Of a stretch of DNA of 9,822 bases, positions 1 to 7,280 are shown piece by piece (position 1 is the stretch's first letter; each line of letters opens with the position of its first letter). A model generated the notes under the pieces. The model saw only the letters and a program-made list of their open reading frames with translations, ran no database searches and was not told the DNA's origin. The translations under genes were made by a program, and so were the position numbers. Source of the stretch: Candidatus Poseidoniales archaeon (GTDB lineage: Archaea; Thermoplasmatota; Poseidoniia; Poseidoniales; Poseidoniaceae); contig DUCL01000253.1 of the NCBI GenBank assembly GCA_012959845.1, forward strand, positions 1 through 9,822. The letters run 5' to 3'.

Positions 1-2700
1 ACTGTGGGACAAAAACTGAAAATCGAAGTAAATAATGCAGTTGAAGAAGCACTTCAATCCGGATTTGGTTCAGTCTCTTCGATTACGACCGATTATGTTT
101 CCACCTATACTGAAGCAAGTATTACCACCGATTGTTCAGTAGACCCAAGCACCGATTCTTTGAGCGAAGGGGCAAGCGAAAATAATGCCTTTGAGCCACC
201 AATTTGTTTCACCACTACAGCAACAGTGCAATTGTCTCATTCATCGTTTAACTTAATTCCAAATCCTGAATTAGATTTGGAAAGAGCCTATCAAGGTCTA
301 CTTGTTATGGGGACAAAGGTAACTACTAATTTTGAATTGACAGCACAACCTGGTCATAAAGCAACATTTGCAATCAATCCACCTGCTTACGCAACTATAG
401 ACGATGTAGATTCTAATGGAACTAAAGTTGCTTATGCTGGCCCACCATCATTTTGGGCTGGTCTGTGGTCAATGGATAATCGTGCAGCGCCAATAGGTGG
501 GTCTTCCATTGACCAACCGATATCAATGACTTTGGCGCATAGGGATAGTGTACAAACCCCTACAGTCGTTATCGATCCAAATGAAAAAGCTCTTGACATT
601 AAGTTGACATTAGATGTCAGTGATGAATCAAGTGCGACACTTGACTTTGTTGTCGCATTGCACTATTTGGATAATCAAACACTCGAGGATTGGGGGCTTT
701 CTATGGTTGCTGCTGGCGACCACGCTGAAGTGCCAGTCATCACTTCAGATGGCATTAGACTAGCATATCATAATGGATTGGTGGACTTGAGTGGAGTCGC
801 CGACCAATTCCCAATCGGCAGCATTGCAGATGGAATCTCAAGCGCTATCGAGGGCATGGACCCGATTCAAATGAATCAGATGTATTGGGTTTCAGATTCG
901 GTTTCAGATGGTTTGGGAGAGCCAACAGGAGGTTTGAATTATTCCCACACTAGTGGATGTTCTGAAACAATAGGTGCAGGTCAAACGTTGTATTATTGTA
1001 TTCAAGGTGGAAATGCGATGGATGGCGACCATCCAGTATATCTGCGAACTACCTCGCAACCATTTTCAATGAAATTGTTAGATATTATTGATGCTTATAT
1101 TAGCAACCCAGACCAACAAAGTGTACTCGATGTGGTGACGGAAAGTCATTTGCGTGCACTGATGAATACTGGGTTCGGTATTGAGACCTCCTTATCGGCG
1201 GATTTCTTGTCTGCAGTTATTCCCGAAGATTTACCTCCAAGTGAATTGACATTGGAGATTATTTTACCAACTTGGATTCAAACTATGGATGGTGGAGACA
1301 GAATTATTTTGACCGACACCATCTCTGGAAATGACGATACTAATGTATCATTTACCGGAACAGACCCGTTTGATTGGAGACATGATATTACCAATGCAGA
1401 TGGTGATGTGATCTGTACAAGTCAGCAGGCAACATGCATTGGAACTTCTTTGTTGATAGATGCGACACAGTTTAACTTGCATGAATGGAAGCAAGCGATA
1501 TCATTTGAATTTGCACTTGAAGCGGAAATGTCAGTTCATCGTATTGGTATTCCTCAACCACGAATGGATGGCATTTCAGGTTCAACCAAAGTGACACTAG
1601 AAGCATTACCAAGCGATTTAATTAGGCTTGGGCTGAGTATTACAGAACTAATGGATGAACCATATACAATTAGCGATATTAGGCTTTGTGATCCAAACAC
1701 TACCCAGTTAGAAGTCTGTGATGAATCACTTGATTTAGTTTTCACTCCTTTGGGAATAGAAACATTCGTTTCCTCCTATGGTGAATTGATTACACAATTT
1801 ATTCGCCAAAATATAGAAAAGAGTCTGACCGATGAAGGGGCTAATTCTGCATTTGGAAAAGTAGATATGTCTGCATTTTCAATAAAAACTTCGATTTCAG
1901 GACTTGGCGGATATGATGGGGAAATGAGTGATGCCACAGGACTCACATTCAATATTGAAATACCAAGGGTCAAATTTATGCTAGATTTACAAACTCCATT
2001 CGGTGAACTCATGGATGGAAATACTGAGAATGTGAAATTAGATTTAGTCACATCTAGAATGAATAATTTGATAATGACACCACTAGCAACAGCAGCAAGT
2101 TCACTGACAAAAGGTCTAGTCAACGGAATCTTTACCGGCAATGGAATTACTTTACCTGACACATCAACAAATGCACAGGAAGTAAATACAGGCCTAATCA
2201 ATTCCACAATCGATGAGGAATTTCAACTTGCAATTACTGGTCCAATAACAGTCATTCTTCCTAAAGGATTAAGTTTTGTTGATGCGACATCAACCGCTGG
2301 TAATTTGGATATTTCCGAAATAGATGGACGACAAAAAATAGTCTATACTATTCCTCCGGGTGAATTTGAGGATACAATCTCATTTAGATTCAACATCTCA
2401 TGGTTGTATATTTTGATGCAATTTTGGGTTTATCCAATGGTTTTGTTATTGGTTCTCTTTTTAGTTGGCCGTAAGATAAGAAAGCGCCGCAAGCGAAAGA
2501 AGGGTGCAAAGAAGGCAAAGAAAGCGCGTGATTCAGCAGAAATGAAGGGGCAAATTGGTGATGATGAATTTGCTGATTTGGCCGGATTCCATAGTCCAGC
2601 GATTCATGGTGATCAGGAAATTTTCCAAACCTATGACTCTACTATTGAGGTAGATGCTGGGCCTTTATCCTATGTTGATGATGAAGGAAAGTTTAGTTGA
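1..2700 (+). CDS. Large exported membrane-anchored surface protein, 5'-partial, family not recognised
   Basis: The frame is open from the window edge to a TGA at 2698-2700. A GTG at position 4 could be read as a start, but no signal peptide follows it although the protein is clearly exported, so the real start probably lies upstream. Numbering from that GTG gives 898 residues. Residues 1 to about 799 are polar, Ser/Thr/Asp/Gly-rich and probably mostly beta structure. A single hydrophobic helix spans about 800-822, followed by a Lys/Arg-rich stretch (823-842) and an acidic tail (843-898). This is type I topology: the bulk lies outside and the short basic tail inside. The eight cysteines fall into four local pairs (44/68, 319/332, 471/478, 562/572), which suggests disulfides. 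Several N-x-S/T sequons are present. I do not recognise an enzymatic motif or named domain. A structural, adhesive or binding role at the cell surface is inference from architecture only. Confidence 0.85.
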   Translation, partial: TVGQKLKIEVNNAVEEALQSGFGSVSSITTDYVSTYTEASITTDCSVDPSTDSLSEGASENNAFEPPICFTTTATVQLSHSSFNLIPNPELDLERAYQGLLVMGTKVTTNFELTAQPGHKATFAINPPAYATIDDVDSNGTKVAYAGPPSFWAGLWSMDNRAAPIGGSSIDQPISMTLAHRDSVQTPTVVIDPNEKALDIKLTLDVSDESSATLDFVVALHYLDNQTLEDWGLSMVAAGDHAEVPVITSDGIRLAYHNGLVDLSGVADQFPIGSIADGISSAIEGMDPIQMNQMYWVSDSVSDGLGEPTGGLNYSHTSGCSETIGAGQTLYYCIQGGNAMDGDHPVYLRTTSQPFSMKLLDIIDAYISNPDQQSVLDVVTESHLRALMNTGFGIETSLSADFLSAVIPEDLPPSELTLEIILPTWIQTMDGGDRIILTDTISGNDDTNVSFTGTDPFDWRHDITNADGDVICTSQQATCIGTSLLIDATQFNLHEWKQAISFEFALEAEMSVHRIGIPQPRMDGISGSTKVTLEALPSDLIRLGLSITELMDEPYTISDIRLCDPNTTQLEVCDESLDLVFTPLGIETFVSSYGELITQFIRQNIEKSLTDEGANSAFGKVDMSAFSIKTSISGLGGYDGEMSDATGLTFNIEIPRVKFMLDLQTPFGELMDGNTENVKLDLVTSRMNNLIMTPLATAASSLTKGLVNGIFTGNGITLPDTSTNAQEVNTGLINSTIDEEFQLAITGPITVILPKGLSFVDATSTAGNLDISEIDGRQKIVYTIPPGEFEDTISFRFNISWLYILMQFWVYPMVLLLVLFLVGRKIRKRRKRKKGAKKAKKARDSAEMKGQIGDDEFADLAGFHSPAIHGDQEIFQTYDSTIEVDAGPLSYVDDEGKFS
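2401..2529 (+). other. C-terminal transmembrane helix and polybasic juxtamembrane tail
   Basis: This part of the first surface protein encodes a hydrophobic helix (about residues 800-822, starting WLYILMQF) followed by about 20 residues that are mostly Lys and Arg. By the positive-inside rule the basic segment is cytoplasmic. The helix is followed by roughly 55 further, mainly acidic residues. That is longer than a simple stop-transfer anchor needs, so the tail may contact something inside the cell (inference). Confidence 0.85.
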
Positions 2701-4402
2701 GTTGTAAAACTAGATGAATTCTTTTCGCCAATGAATTGCCAATACCTGGAACTGTTTGCAATTGTTCAACGGATGCATGAATTAATTCCTGTCTTCCGCC
2801 AAAATGTCGCAATAGGGCTTGCATTTTTTTGGCACCTAAACCGTCAACTTGCGATAATGGGTCACTTAAACGCGCTCGACCTCTTCGCTTGCGATGATAT
2901 GTGTTGACAAATCGGTGAGCCTCATCGCGAGCGTGAACCATCACTCTACCCATCCTATCAAGGACTAGAGGTTGATGTTCCAATCGGTGTATTGTTTCCT
3001 CCTTCTTTGCCAATGCAGCAACCGGGAATAATCCCAACACTTTATTTTCTTCAAGCATTTTTGTTATTGTCGAAAGGTGTGTTTGTCCTCCATCAAGCAA
3101 TAATAAATCAGGCCATTCATCTTGGCGTTTTAACCACCGCTTTACAACTTCTTTCATCATTCTCAAATCATCAATCGCATCACTTTTGACAATATATTTC
3201 CGATATTCTTTTTTTGCAGGTCTACCATTCCTTAGAACAACACTCACTCCAACTCTTTCATCACCCAATAATTGAGCCATATCAAAGCAAACGACGTGAT
3301 CAAGTCTCTCCAAGCCAAGTATTTTTGCTCCATCATCTGCGGCACGTTGCTCAAGAGAGCCACTTGTTTTCGCTGCAAGGCGAGTTAATTGAATTTCTGA
3401 GTTTTGCCGAGCAAGGTTTGCCAATGTTACCAAATCACCTCTGTTTGGAATTCGCACATCTACTTTGGAACCCCTTCGTTCATCCAGCCATAGTTGTGTC
3501 CCATCAAGAAGGGGAGTTGGAGTGAGCAGCAAGCGAGGAGGCCTACGGTTTTGGTAATGTTCGGATATGAATAAATCAACAGATTTGCCAATGTCACCGC
3601 GGAAAACGAGCGGCCAGACCTCTTGTCCTTTGACCACTCCTTCATCCGCATGCAATACTACTACTGCCGCCAAATCACCTTCACTTGAGATTCCAATGGC
3701 ATCACAATCTCTGTAGACTTTGCTAGAAACAACATGTTGTTTAGTCGTAGCATGGACGGCGCGAATTAAATCACGCTTTGCAGCAGCACCTTCAAAGTCC
3801 ATATTTTCACTCTTTTTCTCCATTTCGTTTGCTAATTCATTGAGTAAGGAATTCGCATCACCGCCGAGCACTCGGCGGGCAGCATCCACAGAATCGGAAT
3901 AACCAGACGCATCAATACAAGGGCCAGAGCACAGGCCAATATGCATTGAGAGACAGCCCTGTGGAAGCAATTCTTTACAATCTCTAATTCCAAATTGTTT
4001 TCGCAATAATTGCATTACTTGTTTTGCAGCACCAGCATTTGGTAATGGACCCCAACGTTGTCCTTTTTCCGGAGGGTTTCTCGTATACATTATTCGTGGG
4101 ATTTCATGGTCAGTCAGTACCAAAAATGGATAGGATTTGTCATCCTTTAACATTGAATTATATCGGGGCTTATGTTGTCTTATCAGTTGTCTTTCAAGGA
4201 CTAAAGCTTCCTGCGGAGTATTTGTTACAATACATTCAATGTCATCAGCAGCGCCAATCAATTTTGGTATCATGGCGCGGTCAGGATTAGTTGCAAAATA
4301 ACTGCGGATTCGTTCATTCAATTTTGTTGCCTTTCCAACGTATAGGACTCTTCCCTCAGAACTTTTAAACAGGTATACACCTGGTTTTTTGGGGAGTTTC
4401 AC
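2693..4402 (-). CDS. uvrC: UvrC, excinuclease ABC subunit C
   Basis: UvrC is the nuclease subunit of UvrABC nucleotide excision repair. It is loaded by UvrB at a DNA lesion and cuts on both sides. The 569 residues carry the full domain order. The GIY-YIG nuclease has GVY at 8-10, YVG at 21-23, Arg31/33 and Glu70. Four cysteines (142, 150, 158, 162) match the Fe-S cluster ligands reported for UvrC. A UVR (UvrB-binding) helix pair lies at about 184-218. The RNase H-like second nuclease has probable catalytic Asp374 (CFDMA), Asp437 (LLLLDGG) and His496 (DEAHRF). A double helix-hairpin-helix lies at about 515-567. Length is slightly below the usual 600. The start is GTG and is nearly forced, because an in-frame TGA lies three codons upstream. 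No strong Shine-Dalgarno is visible. The gene is divergent from the STAND gene and overlaps the preceding gene by 8 bases at the stops. All key residues are intact, so it should be active with UvrA and UvrB encoded elsewhere. Confidence 0.97.
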   Translation of the reverse strand: MKLPKKPGVYLFKSSEGRVLYVGKATKLNERIRSYFATNPDRAMIPKLIGAADDIECIVTNTPQEALVLERQLIRQHKPRYNSMLKDDKSYPFLVLTDHEIPRIMYTRNPPEKGQRWGPLPNAGAAKQVMQLLRKQFGIRDCKELLPQGCLSMHIGLCSGPCIDASGYSDSVDAARRVLGGDANSLLNELANEMEKKSENMDFEGAAAKRDLIRAVHATTKQHVVSSKVYRDCDAIGISSEGDLAAVVVLHADEGVVKGQEVWPLVFRGDIGKSVDLFISEHYQNRRPPRLLLTPTPLLDGTQLWLDERRGSKVDVRIPNRGDLVTLANLARQNSEIQLTRLAAKTSGSLEQRAADDGAKILGLERLDHVVCFDMAQLLGDERVGVSVVLRNGRPAKKEYRKYIVKSDAIDDLRMMKEVVKRWLKRQDEWPDLLLLDGGQTHLSTITKMLEENKVLGLFPVAALAKKEETIHRLEHQPLVLDRMGRVMVHARDEAHRFVNTYHRKRRGRARLSDPLSQVDGLGAKKMQALLRHFGGRQELIHASVEQLQTVPGIGNSLAKRIHLVLQLN

Positions 4403-4510
4403 GGATGCTCACTCAAAAGCGAATCGTCAAATTATTCCGATTTTCTGTTTGGACGGGAAGGGGGATGATTATTCAACGAACTGCATCTATCCCAAGTTGG
4501 AGGGAGAGCA
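4403..4510. promoter_or_regulatory. Divergent intergenic promoter region, uvrC / STAND regulator
   Basis: These 108 bases separate two divergent starts and must hold both promoters. The only clear AT-rich block is AAATTATT at 4429-4436 (AATAATTT on the minus strand). On the minus strand it lies about 28-30 bases before the uvrC GTG, close to the TATA distance of a leaderless archaeal transcript. On the plus strand it would give a leader of roughly 50 bases before the STAND ATG, which fits the Shine-Dalgarno found there. This is TATA-like by composition only, with no clear BRE. Confidence 0.35.
4499..4503 (+). promoter_or_regulatory. Shine-Dalgarno of the STAND regulator
   Basis: GGAGG ends seven bases before the ATG at 4511, a canonical distance. 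It fixes the start of the STAND gene. No other in-frame start with comparable support is seen upstream. Confidence 0.75.
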
Positions 4511-6733
4511 ATGAGGTCAACTGCAGAGGTCAAAATTCTAAGATGGCTAGGACAATTTCCTCCTGCCCTAGAATCTGCATGGGATATTACAAGAGAACTT
4601 TCTCTACCCGGAATGGCAGAGGCTTTGGGAGTAGTTCGCTCATCGCTCAATATTCCGTTGAAAAGTCTTCAACAAGATGAATTGGTAATGATGAGAACAG
4701 CCCATGTAATTGGCGGAGGTTCTCGCCGTCGTTCCGTATTCCACATCACTATGTCTGGCCGAGAGTTACTTCAACAATTGATTGAAGAAGGACTGACCGA
4801 GTCACCATTAAAGAAGGCGCAAAAACGCACCAAAGCAGGTCAAATCATGGGCTCAGCCCCTCCTTTAAATCCATTGTATGGCAGGGATAAATTAGTGGAA
4901 AAAATAACCGAAGAATTGTCTAATTCTGGTTCTCTAGTGATCAGTGGATTACCTGGGATTGGAAAAACATCATTGGCCAGAAAAGCACTCGATGAAATGG
5001 CGCAAAAAGGCTTCGACATACATTGGGCGAGTTCGGGTGAATTTACCGATGTTGGGAATTTGTTATCACAATGGGAAATTTCAGTAAATGGGGCCGAAGT
5101 AAGTGACATTGAAGCAGTAATTTCGCTTTTGTGCATGAAAAAGCGAGTATTGTTCATCGATGATATTCATATGATTCATCCAAGACATATTGATGCGATT
5201 GAAAAGGTATCACAGGCCCTTGCTAATTCGGATGTAAAGATTCTCTTGGCGGGTAGGGAGCCGATGCCGTTCGGCCATCAGTTGTCAAAAATAAAAACAC
5301 CATCACTTTCAATCAGCGATGCGACGAAGTTGCTTGGTGATGATGTTGAGCAGCAGCAAAAGGAAGAAATTGCCAAGAGATTAGGCGGCCACCCACTTGC
5401 CCTATTATTGTATGATGAAGAAGCCGGATTACCAGAACAGGGTGCAGATGTTCAACAATATGTTGAAGAAGTTGTTTTGGCTCATTTGGATGATGATTTG
5501 CGTGATGATTTAGACCAATTGGTAATTTTGCCAATGCCAATAATAGCAGAAAGCGCACCAAAAAGTGAGAGTATTGGATTGTTTGACGAGTACGCTCTAT
5601 TGCGTTGGACAAAAAACAATGAGAAAATGGAAGTGCAACATTTAGTAAGAAATGTGAGGCGTTCATTACTCGATGATGAGGCTCTGAAGGAATTGCATAA
5701 GAAGGCGATTTTGCATTGGCAACTAGGTGCTAGCAGTGATGAAGAAAAGGTTGCATTATTGTATCATAGGGTCGCTGGCGAGGATGAAAATTTGAAATAT
5801 CATTTTGAAAGAGAAACCGAGGCATTGTTGGTAACTCAAAGTGCAGCTATTTCAGTAGTATTGCAAGAAGCATTGAACATCCATCAAGAAGATGTTGATT
5901 TGCATTATATGGCCGCCCATGTAGCGATTCAACGAGGTGAAGCGGAACATGCAGAGACACATTTGCAATACTTGATGGATGATCCAAGAGGTGCAGAAAT
6001 CGCTCTAGCGGTTTCATTACAACAAGGCAGAATTTCCGAGGCAGAGGAATTGATTAGAGATGGTTTGGAATTAGCCGAGCCAGAAGAAAAAACTAGACTC
6101 GCTCTGGCTGCTGCAAGTCGTTGTTTAGATGATAGAATTGGAACCGAACATAATCCAAAGATTACTAAACAAATTAACCAGTTATTGAAAAATATTACCA
6201 TGCCGAAACAACCGGAAAAGCGTACTGCGGTATTGATTTCAATGTCTATGATCAAACATTCAGTCGCATTATTAGAAGGTGATTTGAAAACAGCATCCGA
6301 AATTAGAAAATCACTTTCACAAATAGGTGGCGTTGAAAATGGGATGTTATTGGCTTTGGAAATCAAATCACAATTACTTGATGTAAAAAGCAATTTGAAC
6401 GACCTTCCGAAGGTAATTGAAATGGCTGATGATGCTATCGAAAAACAACCATCAAACTTACATTCAGATGCATTGAGAATGAGTATTGTAGAATTTCTAA
6501 TAGATATTGACAGCACCCACGCTCGAAATGTTTTCAATGAAATCAAACCTCCCGAAAAGGGTCAAATAATTGCTGCTCAAAAACGTTTGAATGCGCGCTG
6601 GTGGACGATGAAATCTATTATCAATCCATCGATGGCAATAGTTGCTTTGCGAGAAGCGATTTCGTTGAATAAGGCAACAGGTTGCCATAATGCAGCAAAG
6701 CAATTAACAGCACGATTACACAGATTACTGTGA
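4511..6733 (+). CDS. Winged-helix / STAND-type P-loop NTPase with C-terminal helical repeats, probable signal-responsive regulator
   Basis: This 740-residue cytoplasmic protein has three parts. Residues 1 to about 95 form a winged helix-turn-helix: a recognition segment at about 29-60 (REL..LPGMAEALGVVRSSLN...L), then an Arg-rich wing (GGGSRRRSVFHIT, 68-80). After a linker, YGRD (123-126) opens the NTPase. Walker A is GLPGIGKT (146-153), Walker B is VLFIDDIH (213-220), a sensor Arg249 sits in LLAGRE, and GGHPLAL (292-298) matches the GxP motif of STAND (NB-ARC/NACHT-like) ATPases. From about residue 410 to the end lie amphipathic helix pairs resembling TPRs, with Gly/Ala at packing positions. 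In STAND proteins such as MalT, the C-terminal repeats sense a ligand and NTP binding switches the protein between closed and oligomeric states. By analogy this is a ligand- or partner-gated DNA-binding regulator. Its ligand and targets are unknown. An immune role, as for some STANDs, is possible, but no effector domain is seen. It is divergent from uvrC, and its stop abuts the stop of the next gene. Confidence 0.85.
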   Translation: MRSTAEVKILRWLGQFPPALESAWDITRELSLPGMAEALGVVRSSLNIPLKSLQQDELVMMRTAHVIGGGSRRRSVFHITMSGRELLQQLIEEGLTESPLKKAQKRTKAGQIMGSAPPLNPLYGRDKLVEKITEELSNSGSLVISGLPGIGKTSLARKALDEMAQKGFDIHWASSGEFTDVGNLLSQWEISVNGAEVSDIEAVISLLCMKKRVLFIDDIHMIHPRHIDAIEKVSQALANSDVKILLAGREPMPFGHQLSKIKTPSLSISDATKLLGDDVEQQQKEEIAKRLGGHPLALLLYDEEAGLPEQGADVQQYVEEVVLAHLDDDLRDDLDQLVILPMPIIAESAPKSESIGLFDEYALLRWTKNNEKMEVQHLVRNVRRSLLDDEALKELHKKAILHWQLGASSDEEKVALLYHRVAGEDENLKYHFERETEALLVTQSAAISVVLQEALNIHQEDVDLHYMAAHVAIQRGEAEHAETHLQYLMDDPRGAEIALAVSLQQGRISEAEELIRDGLELAEPEEKTRLALAAASRCLDDRIGTEHNPKITKQINQLLKNITMPKQPEKRTAVLISMSMIKHSVALLEGDLKTASEIRKSLSQIGGVENGMLLALEIKSQLLDVKSNLNDLPKVIEMADDAIEKQPSNLHSDALRMSIVEFLIDIDSTHARNVFNEIKPPEKGQIIAAQKRLNARWWTMKSIINPSMAIVALREAISLNKATGCHNAAKQLTARLHRLL

Positions 6734-6967
6734 TTATATTTCCGCACCGAGTAGAGTTTTTGTATCCGCAATACCGTCTATTGGGCGAATTTCTTCAACG
6801 ATACATTTTGTCAGTGAAAACTCGTCATCGGAATGAACACGAGCGAGAAGGTCATATTCACCGAATAGCATCCATCGGGAAGTGACCAATTTAATTTTAT
6901 CAAGTTTATCTCGAACCTCTTGCTCTCTTCCAGGTAGTGTGGTAATCAATATAAATCCAATAGCCAT
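6734..6967 (-). CDS. Stand-alone RAM domain protein (Lrp/AsnC effector domain), second of tandem pair
   Basis: This 77-residue protein is the whole RAM (regulation of amino acid metabolism) domain with no DNA-binding helix-turn-helix. The pattern is a first strand (GFILITT), a helix with charged residues (GREQEVRDKL), then the hallmark FGEYDLLARV (35-44) and the closing IRPIDGIADTKTLL. In full-length Lrp/AsnC regulators this ferredoxin-like fold dimerises, stacks into octamers and binds amino acids at the interfaces. Alone it can act as a sensor, or by mixing into oligomers of full regulators. The ATG is preceded by a strong Shine-Dalgarno overlapping the stop of the upstream RAM gene, so the two are co-transcribed and perhaps translationally coupled. 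Its TAA directly abuts the TGA of the convergent STAND gene with no base between. The ligand cannot be read from the sequence. Confidence 0.85.
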   Translation of the reverse strand: MAIGFILITTLPGREQEVRDKLDKIKLVTSRWMLFGEYDLLARVHSDDEFSLTKCIVEEIRPIDGIADTKTLLGAEI

Positions 6968-6970
6968 AAT

Positions 6971-6977
6971 ATCACCT
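6971..6977 (-). promoter_or_regulatory. Shine-Dalgarno of the second RAM gene, overlapping the upstream stop
   Basis: Read on the minus strand, AGGTGAT lies three bases before the ATG at 6967 and matches the anti-Shine-Dalgarno end of 16S rRNA well. Its first A is the last base of the TGA that ends the upstream RAM gene. Ribosomes finishing that gene could therefore restart at this one. Confidence 0.7.
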
Positions 6978-7210
6978 CAGTTCTCCACTGCAATCAATGT
7001 TTGAGTCTCACGAACGCCTTTGATTTGACGGAACTCACCCATTAACATTACAGTAAGGGTTTTTGCAGAATCTGCACTCACGTGAACTAACATGTCATAC
7101 TCACCATATAAGGCATGAACTTCTGCAACATTGGCATGATTTGTCAGTGCGAGATATACTTCTCTCTCGCACGCAGGCTCAGTCTTGAACAGTACAAATG
7201 CTTCGGGCAC
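6977..7210 (-). CDS. Stand-alone RAM domain protein (Lrp/AsnC effector domain), first of tandem pair
   Basis: This is a second 77-residue RAM-only protein, with the same length and fold pattern as its downstream neighbour. It has AFVLFKTEPACEREV, the hallmark YGEYDMLVHV (35-44) and a closing IKGVRETQTLI. There is no helix-turn-helix. The two proteins share the family signature but differ at most other positions, which suggests an old duplication or separate ligands rather than a recent copy. The start is GTG. It is the only usable one, because an in-frame TAA lies nine codons upstream with no ATG, GTG or TTG between. A modest GGGAG lies four bases before it. It is first in a two-gene operon, with nine bases before the next ATG. 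Paired RAM proteins could form homo- or hetero-oligomers, possibly with a full-length Lrp encoded elsewhere (inference). Confidence 0.85.
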   Translation of the reverse strand: MPEAFVLFKTEPACEREVYLALTNHANVAEVHALYGEYDMLVHVSADSAKTLTVMLMGEFRQIKGVRETQTLIAVEN

Positions 7211-7253
7211 AAATCTCCCACTAACAACTTGTCCTTATTGATTGCTCTTAGAC

Positions 7254-7265
7254 AAATTGCAATTT
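7254..7265. promoter_or_regulatory. 12-bp perfect palindrome, candidate operator
   Basis: AAATTGCAATTT is a perfect 12-base palindrome lying 44 bases before the RAM operon GTG and about 40-65 bases before the two possible starts of the beta-helix gene. AT-rich palindromes of this size are typical binding sites for Lrp/AsnC or other dimeric wHTH regulators. Assigning it to any particular protein is inference. It overlaps the left arm of the larger inverted repeat by two bases. Confidence 0.4.
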
Positions 7266-7272
7266 TCATTGA

Positions 7273-7280
7273 CTTTATTG
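7273..7280 (+). promoter_or_regulatory. TATA-like element before the beta-helix gene
   Basis: CTTTATTG is centred about 27 bases before the in-frame ATG at 7304. That is the distance expected for an archaeal TATA box when transcription starts at the start codon (leaderless). It supports 7304 as an alternative start of the beta-helix gene. It is not a perfect consensus and overlaps the right arm of the inverted repeat, so a protein bound there could block TBP. Confidence 0.3.

Noticed and set aside
1776..2207. A minus-strand open frame of 143 codons inside the first surface protein gene
   Set aside because: It is antisense to a coherent long frame, has no motif and no Shine-Dalgarno of note. 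It is best explained as a shadow.
4024..4290. A plus-strand open frame of 88 codons opposite uvrC
   Set aside because: The complementary strand encodes the conserved GIY-YIG to cysteine-cluster part of UvrC, so this frame is a shadow.
4405..4680. A plus-strand open frame of 91 codons overlapping the start of the STAND gene
   Set aside because: It overlaps the wHTH-coding region in another frame. The product is low in recognisable structure, and the STAND start has the better Shine-Dalgarno and homology-like motifs.
5929..6546. A minus-strand open frame of 205 codons inside the STAND gene
   Set aside because: It lies wholly opposite a gene with clear domains. Its product is Ser/Ile/Cys-rich, as expected for an antisense shadow, and it has no recognisable motif.
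4511..6733. Reading the STAND protein as an antiphage (Avs-like) system
   Set aside because: No nuclease, protease or membrane effector domain is present, the N-terminus is a DNA-binding wHTH, and the neighbours are housekeeping or surface genes rather than defence genes. Regulation is the simpler reading.
6734..7210. The RAM genes as truncated or broken full-length Lrp genes
   Set aside because: Both have proper starts, one with a strong Shine-Dalgarno and the other preceded by an in-frame stop. No helix-turn-helix remnant lies upstream in any frame, and RAM-only proteins are a known class.
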